Source: Kitasatospora sp. CB01950 (GTDB lineage Bacteria > Actinomycetota > Actinomycetes > Streptomycetales > Streptomycetaceae). From it: a DNA stretch of 64,000 nt. Positions 8,278 to 17,191 of this stretch are shown here, one piece after another; the first letter of the stretch is position 1, and every line of letters starts with the position of its first letter. The stretch spans positions 369,386 to 433,385 of the forward strand of contig NZ_LISX01000005.1 in the NCBI RefSeq assembly GCF_001905465.1. The letters run 5' to 3'. Made by a program: the position numbers and the translations under genes. The notes beneath the pieces were generated by a model that searched no databases, was not told where the DNA came from, and worked only from the letters and a program-made list of their open reading frames with translations.

Positions 8278-8302
8278 ACGTTATGACTTACTCCCGTAAC
8301 GT
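8278..8302. promoter_or_regulatory. short inverted repeat upstream of the proline-rich protein gene
   Basis: ACGTTA (8278-8283) and TAACGT (8297-8302) form an exact inverted repeat with a 13-base gap, about 40 bases upstream of the gene starting at 8342. The right arm (TAACGT) could also serve as a -10 element. Regulator and function are unknown. Confidence 0.3.
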
Positions 8303-8341
8303 GGCCGCCGTACGGCAGCACCAGGATGGCCACGAGTCGTC

Positions 8342-10042
8342 ATGTCGGGGGCCGAACGGGGGACCCCGTGGAAAAGTCAGGCGGGGATGACCGTGCGCGA
8401 TCGGGGGCCGGAGTCGGCCGATGTCCAAACGCTCAGAGCGGAGTTGGACGAACTGCTCCGGGCACGGCAATTCGCCGCCCAACGCGAGCGCCGACTCAGT
8501 GAAGAACTGCGGGCCGGCCGCGGACCCGACCACATCTCCGGGCCCGGCCGCCCGTCCCGGCAGCCCGACCCCGAGCTGCTCCGGCAGCTCGCCCAGGCCC
8601 AGAACCTCCGCGAGGGCCTCGGGGCGCGCTGCCTCGAACTGAGTGACCGTCTGCTGGCAGCCGAGGACCGTCTGTTGCCCGGCCGCTCGGCCACCGAGCC
8701 GCCCCTGCGCCCGGGCCGCGCCCCGGCAGGCCCCCCGAGGGAGCGCACCGACCCCCAGGCTGGCTGGGGCGCGCCGCCGATCCCGCCGCAGCGCCCGCAC
8801 TCGTCCGCCGGACGCGGCACGCCCGCCGGGCGACCGGCCCCGGAGCGCACCGACCCGACCACCGGCGCCTCGCCGAACCGTCCCCGCCCCGCCGACCGTC
8901 CCGAAGGATCCGCAGGACAGACCTCCTGGGCCAGAGCGGGCACATCCGGCGGCCAGGCCGGCGGCACCCGGCCCGCCGACCCGGGGCTCCCGCGCCGCGA
9001 GGGCTCCCACTCGGAGCGCCCCGGCCCGCACCACGGCCCCGCCGGCGCCTGGAACAACCGACCCGGCCCCGCCGCACCCGTCGACAGGCTGTCGGCCCCG
9101 GCCGGGCAGCCCACCGGGCAGCAGGCCGGCCTCAGCGACGACCGCTTCCGCCCGGTCGCCTCGGGACGCGGACCGGCCGCACCGAACCCAGGCACGCCGA
9201 ACCCGGGCGTGCCGAACCCGGCCGCCCCGCATCCGGGCGGGGCTCCCGACATGGAGGACGCGGCGCAGTCGTCCGGTCCGATGCGGCCGCGGACGACGGT
9301 GGAGCTGGTGGCCCTGGTGCAGCGCATCAACGGCCTGCACCAGCAGGGCGCGGCACAGGAGTCGGCGGCCATCCTGCGCCAGGTCGCCACGATGATCACC
9401 GCGGAGGACGTGGCCCAGCTGGCCACGCTGCTGCAGCAGAACGGTCCGGCGGGATCCTCCACCTACTTGGCACGCTCGGTCTCCGCCGGGCCCCCGGAGC
9501 ACGCGGCGGCCGCACTCGCGGTGCTGCGCCGCGACGGTCTGCTCGACGAGGCGGCCGACCTGTTCCACACGCTGTGGTCGGCGAGTTCGGCGGCACTGCC
9601 GGCGCTGCTGGCCGCCCTGGAGCAGTCCGGCCAATCCGCCGACGGTCAGACCCTGCTGTGGGAACGCGCCTCCGCTCCGGCCGAAGAACTCGCCGAGTTG
9701 GCACAGCACTTGAAGTCCGCCGGGCGAACCGACGACGTGCGCCACCTGCTGCGCCAGGCGGCGGGCCGGCCGATCAACGAAGTCGCCGCGATCGCTGGCG
9801 CGTTGAACGAGGAGAGCGCGGCGGAGCTGATCCGCGAACTGGTGCGGCTGCGGTCCGCGAGTGACATCGGCCGGTTCGGCGCCGCGATCCAGGCGGCGAC
9901 CGAGCTGTACGACACCCTGCTGTTCGCCGCCGACGACCTGGAGGAGAGCCGGGCCCGCAGCATTTTCACCGCGCTGCGCACCAGCGGGCTGCCGACCGAA
10001 CCGTCGCCGCGCCCTCGCTCGCGGTCCCGGTCTCGTCGCTGA
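8342..10042 (+). CDS. proline-rich protein with C-terminal helical repeat domain
   Basis: 566 residues in three parts. Residues about 25-110 are charged and probably coiled-coil (LRAELDELLRARQFAAQRER). Residues 110-310 are a disordered Pro/Arg/Gly-rich linker that ends in four PNPGx-type pentapeptides. Residues about 318-550 are a compact all-helical domain of repeated ALNEESAAELIRELVRL-like units, resembling HEAT/TPR solenoids. No catalytic motif or membrane segment was seen. Similar-architecture proteins of unknown function occur in Streptomyces. The start is uncertain: the ATG at 8342 lacks a good ribosome-binding site, and a GTG at 8369 or the ATG at 8387 are alternatives. It converges on glyS. 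Confidence 0.8.
   Translation: MSGAERGTPWKSQAGMTVRDRGPESADVQTLRAELDELLRARQFAAQRERRLSEELRAGRGPDHISGPGRPSRQPDPELLRQLAQAQNLREGLGARCLELSDRLLAAEDRLLPGRSATEPPLRPGRAPAGPPRERTDPQAGWGAPPIPPQRPHSSAGRGTPAGRPAPERTDPTTGASPNRPRPADRPEGSAGQTSWARAGTSGGQAGGTRPADPGLPRREGSHSERPGPHHGPAGAWNNRPGPAAPVDRLSAPAGQPTGQQAGLSDDRFRPVASGRGPAAPNPGTPNPGVPNPAAPHPGGAPDMEDAAQSSGPMRPRTTVELVALVQRINGLHQQGAAQESAAILRQVATMITAEDVAQLATLLQQNGPAGSSTYLARSVSAGPPEHAAAALAVLRRDGLLDEAADLFHTLWSASSAALPALLAALEQSGQSADGQTLLWERASAPAEELAELAQHLKSAGRTDDVRHLLRQAAGRPINEVAAIAGALNEESAAELIRELVRLRSASDIGRFGAAIQAATELYDTLLFAADDLEESRARSIFTALRTSGLPTEPSPRPRSRSRSRR
9182..9241 (+). repeat. 15-bp tandem repeat encoding PNPGx pentapeptides
   Basis: Four imperfect 15-base units of the form CCGAACCCGGGCGTG lie in frame inside the proline-rich linker of the 566-residue protein. 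They encode PNPGT, PNPGV, PNPAA and PHPGG. The last unit is diverged. Such linker repeats can change in number between strains. Confidence 0.75.
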
Positions 10043-10140
10043 ATGCCACAACCCGCCACAACCCGCCACACAACGCCAAGGCCCGCCACTGGGTGCCACG
10101 GAACGCCCAGGAATGCCACCAGCCGCCACGGAACGCTGGC
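10041..10140. repeat. ten-unit decameric GCCAC array with exact 10-bp phasing
   Basis: From the stop codon of the proline-rich gene, ten consecutive 10-base units carry GCCAC, or a close variant, at the same register. Exact GCCAC cores start at 10045, 10055, 10065, 10085, 10095, 10115 and 10125; GCCAA at 10075, GCCCA at 10105 and GCTGG at 10135 are degenerate units. The four bases before each core vary. A 10-bp period cannot encode a repeating peptide and places every core on the same face of the helix. It lies in the gap between two convergent genes. Function unknown. Confidence 0.8.
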
Positions 10141-10228
10141 TGGCGGGACCACCCCGGCCGCGTCAGCCACCGCGACGTCCGGAAACACCGCAGCTCCCGG
10201 AGACATCGCGGCTCCCGGAAAACACCAA

Positions 10229-10262
10229 GGCTCCCGACCCGCGAACTCGCGGGCCGGGAGCC
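10229..10262. terminator. bidirectional terminator hairpin between the proline-rich gene and glyS
   Basis: GGCTCCCGACCCGCG pairs with CGCGGGCCGGGAGCC around a four-base loop (AACT), with a single mismatch. It sits between two convergent genes, 44 bases past the glyS stop. Two further GCTCCCGG copies lie just upstream (near 10193 and 10211). No T-tract follows, as is common for high-G+C actinobacterial terminators. Confidence 0.75.
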
Positions 10263-10305
10263 GGAAGTGGTGCTCAGCCGGTGGGACCCACCGGCGGGTG
10301 CGGCG

Positions 10306-11688
10306 TCAGCAGCCGATCAGGCGGGCACCCAGGTAGGACTTCACCTGGTCGAGCGACACGCGCTCCTGCGCCATGGTGTCACGCTCGCGCACGGTCACCG
10401 CGTTGTCCTCAAGGGTGTCGAAGTCGACGGTGACGCAGAACGGCGTGCCGATCTCGTCCTGGCGGCGGTAGCGCTTGCCGATCGCACCGGCGTCGTCGAA
10501 CTCGACGTTCCAGGCGGAACGCAGGTCGGCGGCCAGGCCGCGGGCCTTCGGGGAGAGGTCGGCGTTGCGGGAGAGCGGGAGCACCGCGACCTTGACCGGG
10601 GCCAGGCGCGGGTCGAGTCGCATGCCGACGCGCTTCTCCATGACGCCCTTGGCGTTCGGCGCCTCGTCCTCGAAGTAGGCGTCGATCAGGAAGGCCAGCA
10701 TGGCGCGGTTGAGGCCGGACGCGGGCTCGATGACGTACGGGTAGTACCGCTCGTTCGCGTCCTGGTCGAAGTACTTCAGGTCCTGGCCGGAGGCCTCGCT
10801 GTGCACCGTCAGGTCGTAGTCGGTGCGGTTGGCGACGCCCTCGAGCTCGGAGAACTCGCTGCCACCGAAGTTGAAGCGGTACTCGATGTCCACCGTGCGC
10901 TTGGCGTAGTGGGACAGCTTCTCCTTGGGGTGCTCGAAGAAGCGCATGTTCTCGGTGCGCAGACCGAGGTCCACATACCAGTTCCAGCGCTGCTCGAGCC
11001 AGTACTCGTGCCAGGTCTCGTCCTCGCCCGGCTTGACGAAGAACTCCATCTCCATCTGCTCGAACTCGCGGGTCCGGAAGATGAAGTTGCCGGGCGTGAT
11101 CTCGTTGCGGAAGCTCTTGCCGACCTGGGCGATGCCGAACGGCGGCTTCTTGCGCGAAGTGGTCTGAACGGCCCGGAAGTTGGTGAAGATGCCCTGCGCG
11201 GTCTCCGGGCGGAGGTAGGCCAGGCCGGACGCGTCCTCGGTGACACCGAGGTGCGTCTTCAGCATGCCCGAGAACTCCTTGGGCTCCGTGAAGGCACCCT
11301 TGTTGCCGCAGTTCGGGCAGTTGATGTCGGCCAGGCCGTTGGCCGGGAGCCTGTTGTGCTTGGCCTCGTAGGCCTCTTCCAGGTGGTCGGCGCGGAAGCG
11401 CTTGTGACAGGAGAGGCACTCGGTCAGCGGGTCGTTGAAGGTCGCGACGTGGCCGGACGCCTCCCAGACCTCGCGGGCGAGGATCACCGAGGAGTCGATA
11501 CCGACGACGTCCTCCCGAGCGGTGACCATCGCACGCCACCACTGGCGCTTGATGTTCTCCTTGAGCTCGACTCCCAGCGGACCGTAGTCCCAGGCGGCGC
11601 GGGTACCGCCGTAGATCTCGCTGCAGGGGTAGACGAAGCCACGGCGCTTGCTCAGGCTGACGATCGTGTCGATCTTGTCGGCGGCCAC
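10306..11688 (-). CDS. glyS: glycine--tRNA ligase, dimeric class II
   Basis: Charges tRNA-Gly with glycine in the cytoplasm. At 460 residues it is the usual length of the homodimeric bacterial/archaeal-type enzyme. Features seen: the N-terminal motif [19 protein letters not shown]; an inserted zinc ribbon with Cys91, Cys94, Cys124 and Cys127 (CLSCHKRF ... CPNCGNKG); motif 2 ([21 protein letters not shown]); and a C-terminal anticodon-binding domain ([12 protein letters not shown]). The start is a GTG at 11688 preceded by GAAGAGA five bases upstream. It is monocistronic, ending at the hairpin at 10229-10262. Confidence 0.97.
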   Translation of the reverse strand: MAADKIDTIVSLSKRRGFVYPCSEIYGGTRAAWDYGPLGVELKENIKRQWWRAMVTAREDVVGIDSSVILAREVWEASGHVATFNDPLTECLSCHKRFRADHLEEAYEAKHNRLPANGLADINCPNCGNKGAFTEPKEFSGMLKTHLGVTEDASGLAYLRPETAQGIFTNFRAVQTTSRKKPPFGIAQVGKSFRNEITPGNFIFRTREFEQMEMEFFVKPGEDETWHEYWLEQRWNWYVDLGLRTENMRFFEHPKEKLSHYAKRTVDIEYRFNFGGSEFSELEGVANRTDYDLTVHSEASGQDLKYFDQDANERYYPYVIEPASGLNRAMLAFLIDAYFEDEAPNAKGVMEKRVGMRLDPRLAPVKVAVLPLSRNADLSPKARGLAADLRSAWNVEFDDAGAIGKRYRRQDEIGTPFCVTVDFDTLEDNAVTVRERDTMAQERVSLDQVKSYLGARLIGC

Positions 11689-11937
11689 AGTGCTCTCTTC
11701 AGTACGACGGCACGGTCAGGGCACGGCTGGTTGCGCGCGCCCGAAGAAACTCAGGGTACCGGGGATGGTGGGGCGGGATTCAACTCGATAGTGCACCGCC
11801 CACCCGCCGCCCACCCGCCGTCCTCCCGCCGGGAGCCCGGCGCGCGGGCGGCGGACAGCAGCGCACGGGGCTGCCGGCACCGGCTCGTGGAAGGTCGCCG
11901 GGGCAGCAGTGTGACCCCGATCGCCCCAAACGCAAGT

Positions 11938-11974
11938 TGACAATCATTTCCACATAAGATGAGAATGGTTGTCA
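11938..11974. promoter_or_regulatory. two Zur-like boxes upstream of znuA
   Basis: TGACAATCATTTCCA (11938-11952) and TGAGAATGGTTGTCA (11960-11974) are inverted copies of each other with two mismatches. Both resemble the TGaaAATgATTttCA-like Zur box known from Streptomyces zinc genes. They end at the proposed znuA start codon, so a bound zinc-Zur dimer pair would block transcription of the uptake operon. The zur gene is at the end of the same gene cluster. Confidence 0.75.
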
Positions 11975-12939
11975 TGAAGAATCGCCGCCTGTCCACCCCG
12001 ATAGCCCTCGCCGCCACGGCGGCGATCGGCGCCCTCCTGCTCTCCGCCTGCGGCGGTACCAGCAGCGCGGCCGGTGAGGACGGCGGAAAGCTGAACGTGG
12101 TGGCGTCGTTCTACCCGATGGAATTCCTGGCCCGGCAGATCGGCGGCGAGCACGTCAAGGTCGCCGACCTGACCGCCGCCGGTGTAGAGCCGCACGACCT
12201 GGAACTGACCGCCAAGCAGGTCGCCGCGGTGCAGCGGGCCGACACGGTGATCTACCTCAAGGGCCTGCAGCCGACCGTGGACAAGGCGGTGGCGCAGACC
12301 CACCCCAAGCACGTGGTGGACGCCACCGCCGCTTCCCCCCTGGTGGACCACCACCTGGACGAGGGCGCCGACGAGACCGACGGCCACAGCGGCGAGCACG
12401 ACCACGAGCACAGCGACGCCGCCGGCGACCCGCACATCTGGCTGGACCCGACCCGGTACGCGGCGGTCGCGAAGAGCGTCGGCGCGGAACTCGCCGAGGT
12501 CGATCCGGCCCACGCCGCCGACTACCAGCGCAACACCGACACGCTGGTCGGCCAACTGGCCGCCCTGGACCAGGAGTTCCGGGACGGCCTGCAGAACGTC
12601 AAGACCAAGACCTTCATCACCAGCCACGCCGCCTTCGGCTACCTCGCCGACCATTACGGCCTGAACCAGGTGGCGATCAACGGCGTCGACCCGGAGGCCG
12701 AGCCCACTCCGTCCCGGCTGGCCGCGATCCAGCGCGCCGCCAAGGACAACGGCGCCACCACCGTGTTCTTCGAGGCCCTGGTCAGTCCCAAGCTGGCCAA
12801 CACCGTGGCCGCCGACCTCGGTCTGAAGACCGCCGTGCTCGACCCCCTGGAAGGGGTCAAGGAGCCGGACCATAACGACTACTTCTCCGTCATGCGGCAG
12901 AACCTCGGCAACCTGAAGGCCGCCCTCGGCGCAAGCTGA
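11974..12939 (+). CDS. znuA: zinc ABC transporter substrate-binding lipoprotein
   Basis: Captures zinc outside the membrane and delivers it to the ZnuB permease. 321 residues. A signal sequence ends in a lipobox (LLLSAC, lipidated cysteine about 26). The mature part is a cluster A-I solute-binding fold with a His/Asp/Glu-rich loop (HSGEHDHEH, about 134-142) typical of zinc rather than manganese binders, metal-ligand histidines in GVEPHDLEL and ITSHAAFGY, and a C-terminal helix. The ATG at 11974 gives a normal signal peptide; the upstream ATG at 11959 lies inside the second Zur box. First gene of znuA-znuC-znuB-zur. Confidence 0.94.
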   Translation: MKNRRLSTPIALAATAAIGALLLSACGGTSSAAGEDGGKLNVVASFYPMEFLARQIGGEHVKVADLTAAGVEPHDLELTAKQVAAVQRADTVIYLKGLQPTVDKAVAQTHPKHVVDATAASPLVDHHLDEGADETDGHSGEHDHEHSDAAGDPHIWLDPTRYAAVAKSVGAELAEVDPAHAADYQRNTDTLVGQLAALDQEFRDGLQNVKTKTFITSHAAFGYLADHYGLNQVAINGVDPEAEPTPSRLAAIQRAAKDNGATTVFFEALVSPKLANTVAADLGLKTAVLDPLEGVKEPDHNDYFSVMRQNLGNLKAALGAS

Positions 12940-13038
12940 CCGGCCCGAACCGGCCGGCCCGACCGAACACACCGGCCGACCGACCGGCCCCCACCCGAAC
13001 CAACCCGACCAAGCGGCGCAAGCCGAGCGAGGAACACC

Positions 13039-13866
13039 ATGAGTGCTGTCATCTCCACGGCAGACTCCGACCGGCTGCAGCCGTCCTCCGGTGAGGACGC
13101 GGGGCCGGCGGTCGTCAGCCTCCGGGGCGCGGTCGCCACCGTCGGTGGACGGCCGGTGCTGCGCGGCGTCGATCTCACCGTCCGACCGGGCGAAGTGGTG
13201 GCGCTGCTGGGCGCCAACGGCTCCGGCAAGTCCACCACCGTGAAGACCGTCATAGGGTCGGTGCCGCTGGCGCAGGGCAGCCTGGAGCTGTTCGGGCGGC
13301 CGCGGCGCAAGTTCCGGGCCTGGCACCGGGTCGGGTACGTGCCGCAGCGCACCACCGCGGCCGGCGGCGTGCCGGCCACTGTGCGCGAGGTGGTCTCCAC
13401 CGGGCGGCTGCCGCAGCACGGCTTGCTGCCGTTCCGGCGCACGGACCGCGACGCGGTGGACCGGGCGCTGACCTCCGTCGGCATGCTGGACCGGGCCGGC
13501 GACGGGGTGGCCAACCTGTCCGGCGGGCAGCACCAGCGGGTGCTGATCGCCCGCGCCCTGGTCGGCCGTCCCGACCTGCTGATCATGGACGAGCCGATGG
13601 CCGGCGTCGACGTGGACAGCCAGCAGGTGCTCGCCGACATCCTGCGCACCGAGGTCGAGCGCGGCTGCGCGGTGCTCCTGGTGCTGCACGAACTCGGGCC
13701 GCTGGAGCCGCTGATCGACCGCGCCGTCGTCCTGCGCGACGGCTGCGTCGCCCACGACGGGCCGCCGCCGCGGAGCGTCGGCCAGCACGCGCTGCCCGGC
13801 CACGACCACGTTCACCCGCACGCCGACGACCACCACCACCGCACCACCCCGGGGCTGTTGACATGA
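13039..13866 (+). CDS. znuC: zinc ABC transporter ATP-binding protein
   Basis: Powers zinc import through ZnuB. 275 residues. The nucleotide-binding domain has Walker A GANGSGKST (about 74-82), the Q-loop VPQRTT, signature LSGGQHQR, Walker B LLIMDEP and the H-loop LVLHEL. The C-terminal tail is histidine-rich (HDHVHPHADDHHHR), which suggests metal binding or buffering on the cytoplasmic side. The stop overlaps the znuB start (ATGA at 13863-13866), so the two are coupled. It begins 99 bases after znuA, a GC-rich spacer without a visible terminator. Confidence 0.95.
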   Translation: MSAVISTADSDRLQPSSGEDAGPAVVSLRGAVATVGGRPVLRGVDLTVRPGEVVALLGANGSGKSTTVKTVIGSVPLAQGSLELFGRPRRKFRAWHRVGYVPQRTTAAGGVPATVREVVSTGRLPQHGLLPFRRTDRDAVDRALTSVGMLDRAGDGVANLSGGQHQRVLIARALVGRPDLLIMDEPMAGVDVDSQQVLADILRTEVERGCAVLLVLHELGPLEPLIDRAVVLRDGCVAHDGPPPRSVGQHALPGHDHVHPHADDHHHRTTPGLLT

Positions 13867-14834
13867 TCGAGATGTTCCAACCCGACTTCATGCAGCGGGC
13901 GTTCCTCGCCGCCGTACTGGTCGGCATCACCGCTCCCTCGGTCGGCATCTACCTGGTGCAGCGCCGCCAGGCGCTGATGGGCGACGGTATCGGGCACGTC
14001 GCGCTGACGGGTGTCGGCCTCGGCTTCCTGTTCCAGACCGACCCGATCTGGATGGCCGTACTGGTCTGCGTTGTCGGCGCGATCGTGATGGAGCTGGTCC
14101 GCGCCCGCGGCAACCAGCGCGGCGACATCGCGCTGGCGATGCTCTTCTACGGCGGCATGGCCGGCGGCAAGCTGCTGGTCTCGATGAGCAGCCAGGCCGG
14201 TTCCAGCAGCCTGGAGAGCTACCTGTGGGGCTCGATCCTCACCGTCTCCCCCGGCGACCTGGCGCTGATCGGCGGGCTCGCGGCGATCGTCATCGCGGTG
14301 ACCGTCGGCCTGCGACGGCAGCTGTTCGCGGTCTGCCAGGACGAGGAGTTCGCCCGGGTGACGGGCCTGCCGGTGCGGGTGCTCAACCTGCTGCTCGCGG
14401 TGATGGCCGCGGTCACCGTGACCGTCGCCATGCGGGTGGTCGGCCTGCTGCTGGTGAGCGCGCTGATGGTGGTCCCGGTGGCCGCCGCCCAGCAGTTGAC
14501 CCGTTCCTTCGCGGCCACCCAGGCCGCCGCGATCGGCGTCGGCGTGGTGACGGCGCTGCTCGGCGTCGGCACCTCCTACCAGGCCGACCTACCGTCCGGC
14601 CCGACCATCGTGTTCCTGGCCATCCTGGCTTTCGCCCTGTTCAGCGCGATCGCCGCGCCACTGGCCAAGCGCCGACACAGGTCCGCCGCCGAACACGGCC
14701 CGGCGGTCTGCGACGTCGCGCTGCCCCATCAGGGCCCGGACGCGGCAACCGGCCCGGACGCGCCGGGGGGTCCGGCGGCGACCGGAGCGCCGCTGTCGGG
14801 GGAGACGCTGTCAAGTCGGGGGCTGGCACAATGA
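13863..14834 (+). CDS. znuB: zinc ABC transporter permease
   Basis: 323 residues of the ABC-3 permease family. About eight or nine transmembrane helices carry characteristic segments such as RRQALMGDGIGHVALTGVGLGF, DEEFARVTGLPVRVLN and AMRVVGLLLVSALMVVP. It forms the membrane channel for zinc with ZnuC and receives the metal from ZnuA. The last 50 residues are a hydrophilic tail unlike the core (KRRHRSAAEHG and onwards), probably cytoplasmic. It overlaps znuC by four bases and ends 35 bases before the zur GTG, consistent with one operon. Confidence 0.94.
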   Translation: MIEMFQPDFMQRAFLAAVLVGITAPSVGIYLVQRRQALMGDGIGHVALTGVGLGFLFQTDPIWMAVLVCVVGAIVMELVRARGNQRGDIALAMLFYGGMAGGKLLVSMSSQAGSSSLESYLWGSILTVSPGDLALIGGLAAIVIAVTVGLRRQLFAVCQDEEFARVTGLPVRVLNLLLAVMAAVTVTVAMRVVGLLLVSALMVVPVAAAQQLTRSFAATQAAAIGVGVVTALLGVGTSYQADLPSGPTIVFLAILAFALFSAIAAPLAKRRHRSAAEHGPAVCDVALPHQGPDAATGPDAPGGPAATGAPLSGETLSSRGLAQ

Positions 14835-14869
14835 TGTGCGAAACCCAGCCGATCAGCAGGAGGACCCCG

Positions 14870-15292
14870 GTGACCACCGCAGGCCCGTCGCCGCGCGCGC
14901 GATCGACTCGGCAGCGCACCGCCGTCTCGGCGGCGCTGGACGAGATCGAGGATTTCCGCAGCGCGCAGGAACTGCACGACATGCTCAAGCACCGGGGTGA
15001 CTCGGTGGGCCTGACCACCGTGTACCGGACGCTCCAGTCCCTCGCCGAGGCCGGTGAGGTGGACGTGCTGCGCACCGCCGAGGGCGAGGCGGTGTACCGC
15101 CGGTGCAGCAGCGGGCACCACCACCACCTGGTGTGCCGGCACTGCGGGGCGACCGTCGAGGTCGAGGGTCCGGCGGTCGAACGCTGGGCCAACGCGGTCG
15201 CCGCCGAGCACGGGTTCAGCGACATCGCGCACACCCTGGAGATCTTCGGCACCTGCGGCGACTGCGCCGCGAAGCAGCAGGCGGCGCAGTAG
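14870..15292 (+). CDS. zur: zinc uptake regulator, Fur family
   Basis: 140 residues from the GTG at 14870, which has AGGAGG six bases upstream; an in-frame ATG at 14831 overlaps znuB and has no such site. The winged-helix DNA-binding half includes SAQELHDMLK and VGLTTVYRTLQSLAEAGEV. The C-terminal half has the metal and dimer motif HHHHLVCRHCG and a second CxxC (CGDC near the end), the structural zinc site of Fur/Zur proteins. Zur with bound zinc represses zinc uptake genes. Placement at the end of znuACB behind two Zur-like boxes implies negative autoregulation, if one transcript covers all four genes. Confidence 0.95.
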   Translation: MTTAGPSPRARSTRQRTAVSAALDEIEDFRSAQELHDMLKHRGDSVGLTTVYRTLQSLAEAGEVDVLRTAEGEAVYRRCSSGHHHHLVCRHCGATVEVEGPAVERWANAVAAEHGFSDIAHTLEIFGTCGDCAAKQQAAQ

Positions 15293-15311
15293 CAGCAGCC
15301 CGCCACGCGCG

Positions 15312-15347
15312 GAGGGCCCGGATCGGAACAGTCCGATCCGGGCCCTC
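15312..15347. terminator. terminator hairpin after zur
   Basis: A perfect 16-bp stem (GAGGGCCCGGATCGGA with its exact complement) around the loop ACAG, starting 20 bases after the zur stop. It lies between zur (plus) and the 3' end of the convergent uppS, so it can end transcription from both sides. No U-tract follows. Confidence 0.9.
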
Positions 15348-15431
15348 GACGTCGGCGGACGTCCGGACGACCACCCAGACGTCCGGGCAAACGCCGCGAG
15401 GCAGACACCCGGGCAAACGCCCGGCCAGCCG

Positions 15432-16268
15432 TCAACGCTGCGGCGGCACCTCGGCGCCGGCACCGGTGTCGTTGGGCACGGCCCCGCCGAAGCGGCGGTC
15501 GCGGCGGGCGAACTGCTCGCAGGCGCGCCACAGGTCGCGGCGGTCGAAGTCGGGCCAGAGCACGTCCTGGAACACGAGCTCGGCGTACGCGGACTGCCAG
15601 GCCAGGAAGTTGGAGGTGCGCTGCTCGCCGCTGGGGCGCAGGAAGAGGTCCACGTCCGGCATGTCCGGGTAGTAGAGGTACTTCGCGAACAGCTTCTCGT
15701 TGACCTTCTCCGGGTTGAGCTTCCCGGCGGCCACGTCGCGGGCGATGGCCAGGGCGGCGTCGGCGATCTCGGCCCGGCCGCCGTAGTTGACGCAGAAGTA
15801 CAGCGTCATAGCGTCGTTGTTCTTGGTCTGCTCCTGGGCGACCTGAAGCTCCTGGACGACGCTCTTCCACATCTTCGGCATCCGGCCGACCCAGCGGATC
15901 CGGATGCCCATGGCGTCCATCTCGTCGCGGCGGCGGCGGATCACGTCCCGGTTGAAGTTCATCAGGAACTTCACCTCGTCCGGGGAGCGCTTCCAGTTCT
16001 CGGTGGAGAAGGCGTACAGCGAGAGGTTCTTGACGCCGATCTCCAGGCAGCCGCGCAGCACGTCGAGGACGACGGCCTCGCCGACCCGGTGGCCCTCGGT
16101 GCGGGGCAGGCCGCGTTCCTTGGCCCAGCGGCCGTTGCCGTCCATGACCACCGCGACGTGGTTCGGGACGAGCTCGCCGGGGATCTTCGGCGGCTTCGCT
16201 CCGCTCGCATGCGGGGCCGGGACTTCGTACGTCCGCTGCTTGCTGCCGAACAGCCGTCGCGCGACCAT
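15432..16268 (-). CDS. uppS: isoprenyl transferase (undecaprenyl/polyprenyl diphosphate synthase)
   Basis: cis-Prenyltransferase that chains isopentenyl diphosphate onto an allylic primer to make the lipid carrier for cell-wall synthesis. 278 residues. Conserved regions visible: [17 protein letters not shown] with the catalytic aspartate at about 43, region [17 protein letters not shown], region [15 protein letters not shown], and [24 protein letters not shown] near the C-terminus. The ATG at 16268 is two bases after the recO stop, so uppS is co-transcribed with and probably coupled to recO. The chain length of the product cannot be read from the sequence. Confidence 0.96.
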   Translation of the reverse strand: MVARRLFGSKQRTYEVPAPHASGAKPPKIPGELVPNHVAVVMDGNGRWAKERGLPRTEGHRVGEAVVLDVLRGCLEIGVKNLSLYAFSTENWKRSPDEVKFLMNFNRDVIRRRRDEMDAMGIRIRWVGRMPKMWKSVVQELQVAQEQTKNNDAMTLYFCVNYGGRAEIADAALAIARDVAAGKLNPEKVNEKLFAKYLYYPDMPDVDLFLRPSGEQRTSNFLAWQSAYAELVFQDVLWPDFDRRDLWRACEQFARRDRRFGGAVPNDTGAGAEVPPQR

Positions 16269-16270
16269 GT

Positions 16271-17017
16271 TCACTTCTCCACGTATCTCATCGAGCGGAT
16301 GCCCCGCTCCAAGTGCCACTGCAGGTAGGCGGCCACCAGCCCGCTGCCCTCGCGCCAGTACCGCGGCTCGCAGGCGTCGGCGGTCTGCCAGTCCCCGGAC
16401 AGCAGTGCGCCGAGCAGTACCAGTGTCTCAGGGGAGGGTACGGCACTTCCGGGTACTCGACAGTCGCCGCACAGCACGCCGCCGGCCTGGAGGGAGAAGA
16501 ACCGATTGGGGCCGGGGAGTCCACAGCGCGCGCAGTCGGTGAAGCTCGCGCCGTAGCCGTTGACGGCGAGCGAGCGCAGCAGGAAGGCGTCCAGCACCAG
16601 GTGCGACTGGTGGGTGCCGTCGGCCAGCGTGCGCAGGCCGCCGACCAGCAGCAGGTACTGCTGGACGGCGGGCTGGCCCTCGTTCTCGGCGAAGCGTTCG
16701 GCGGTCTCCAGCATCGCGGTGCCCGCGGTGTAGCGGGTGTAGTCGTCGACGATCCGGGCGCCGTAGGGGGCGATGGTCTCCACCTGGGTGCACAACGGCA
16801 GGGTGCGGCCGACGAGTTCGCTGCCCCGGCTGAAGAACTGGATGTCGACGTGCGAGAACGGTTCGAGGCGTGCGCCGAACTTCGACTTGGTCCGGCGTAC
16901 GCCGCGCGCCACCGCCCGGACCTTGCCGTGCTGGCGGGTCAGGAAGGTGATGATCCGGTCGGCCTCGCCGATCTTCTGGGTGCGCAGCACGATGCCGTCG
17001 TCGCGGAAGAGACTCAT
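16271..17017 (-). CDS. recO: DNA repair protein RecO
   Basis: Mediator of the RecFOR recombination pathway that loads RecA on SSB-coated single-stranded DNA. 248 residues from the ATG of [20 protein letters not shown], the usual N-terminal OB-fold start. A longer reading from 17140 adds a low-complexity alanine stretch and was not used. The central helical domain follows, then a zinc-finger-like Cys4 motif (CARCG ... CGDC) and the C-terminal [13 protein letters not shown]. Upstream partner of uppS. Confidence 0.95.
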   Translation of the reverse strand: MSLFRDDGIVLRTQKIGEADRIITFLTRQHGKVRAVARGVRRTKSKFGARLEPFSHVDIQFFSRGSELVGRTLPLCTQVETIAPYGARIVDDYTRYTAGTAMLETAERFAENEGQPAVQQYLLLVGGLRTLADGTHQSHLVLDAFLLRSLAVNGYGASFTDCARCGLPGPNRFFSLQAGGVLCGDCRVPGSAVPSPETLVLLGALLSGDWQTADACEPRYWREGSGLVAAYLQWHLERGIRSMRYVEK

Positions 17018-17191
17018 GGTGGTTCCCATTGTCCCGTACCGCACCGACAGCACGGCGGTGGCGGCGGCGGCGGCGGCCGGCACGCAGCCGTGAACCCGCA
17101 CCGGGGCGGTGGTGCTCTTCACCCGTGCGGTGCGGGACACGGCGGGCCCGGGAGGGGGGAGTACGGGCCCGGCCAGGGGAGGCGGAACGGG

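Noticed and set aside
8148..8333. Minus-strand 61-codon frame in the gap before the proline-rich gene
   Set aside because: No ribosome-binding site or motif, and it covers the likely promoter of the neighbouring gene.
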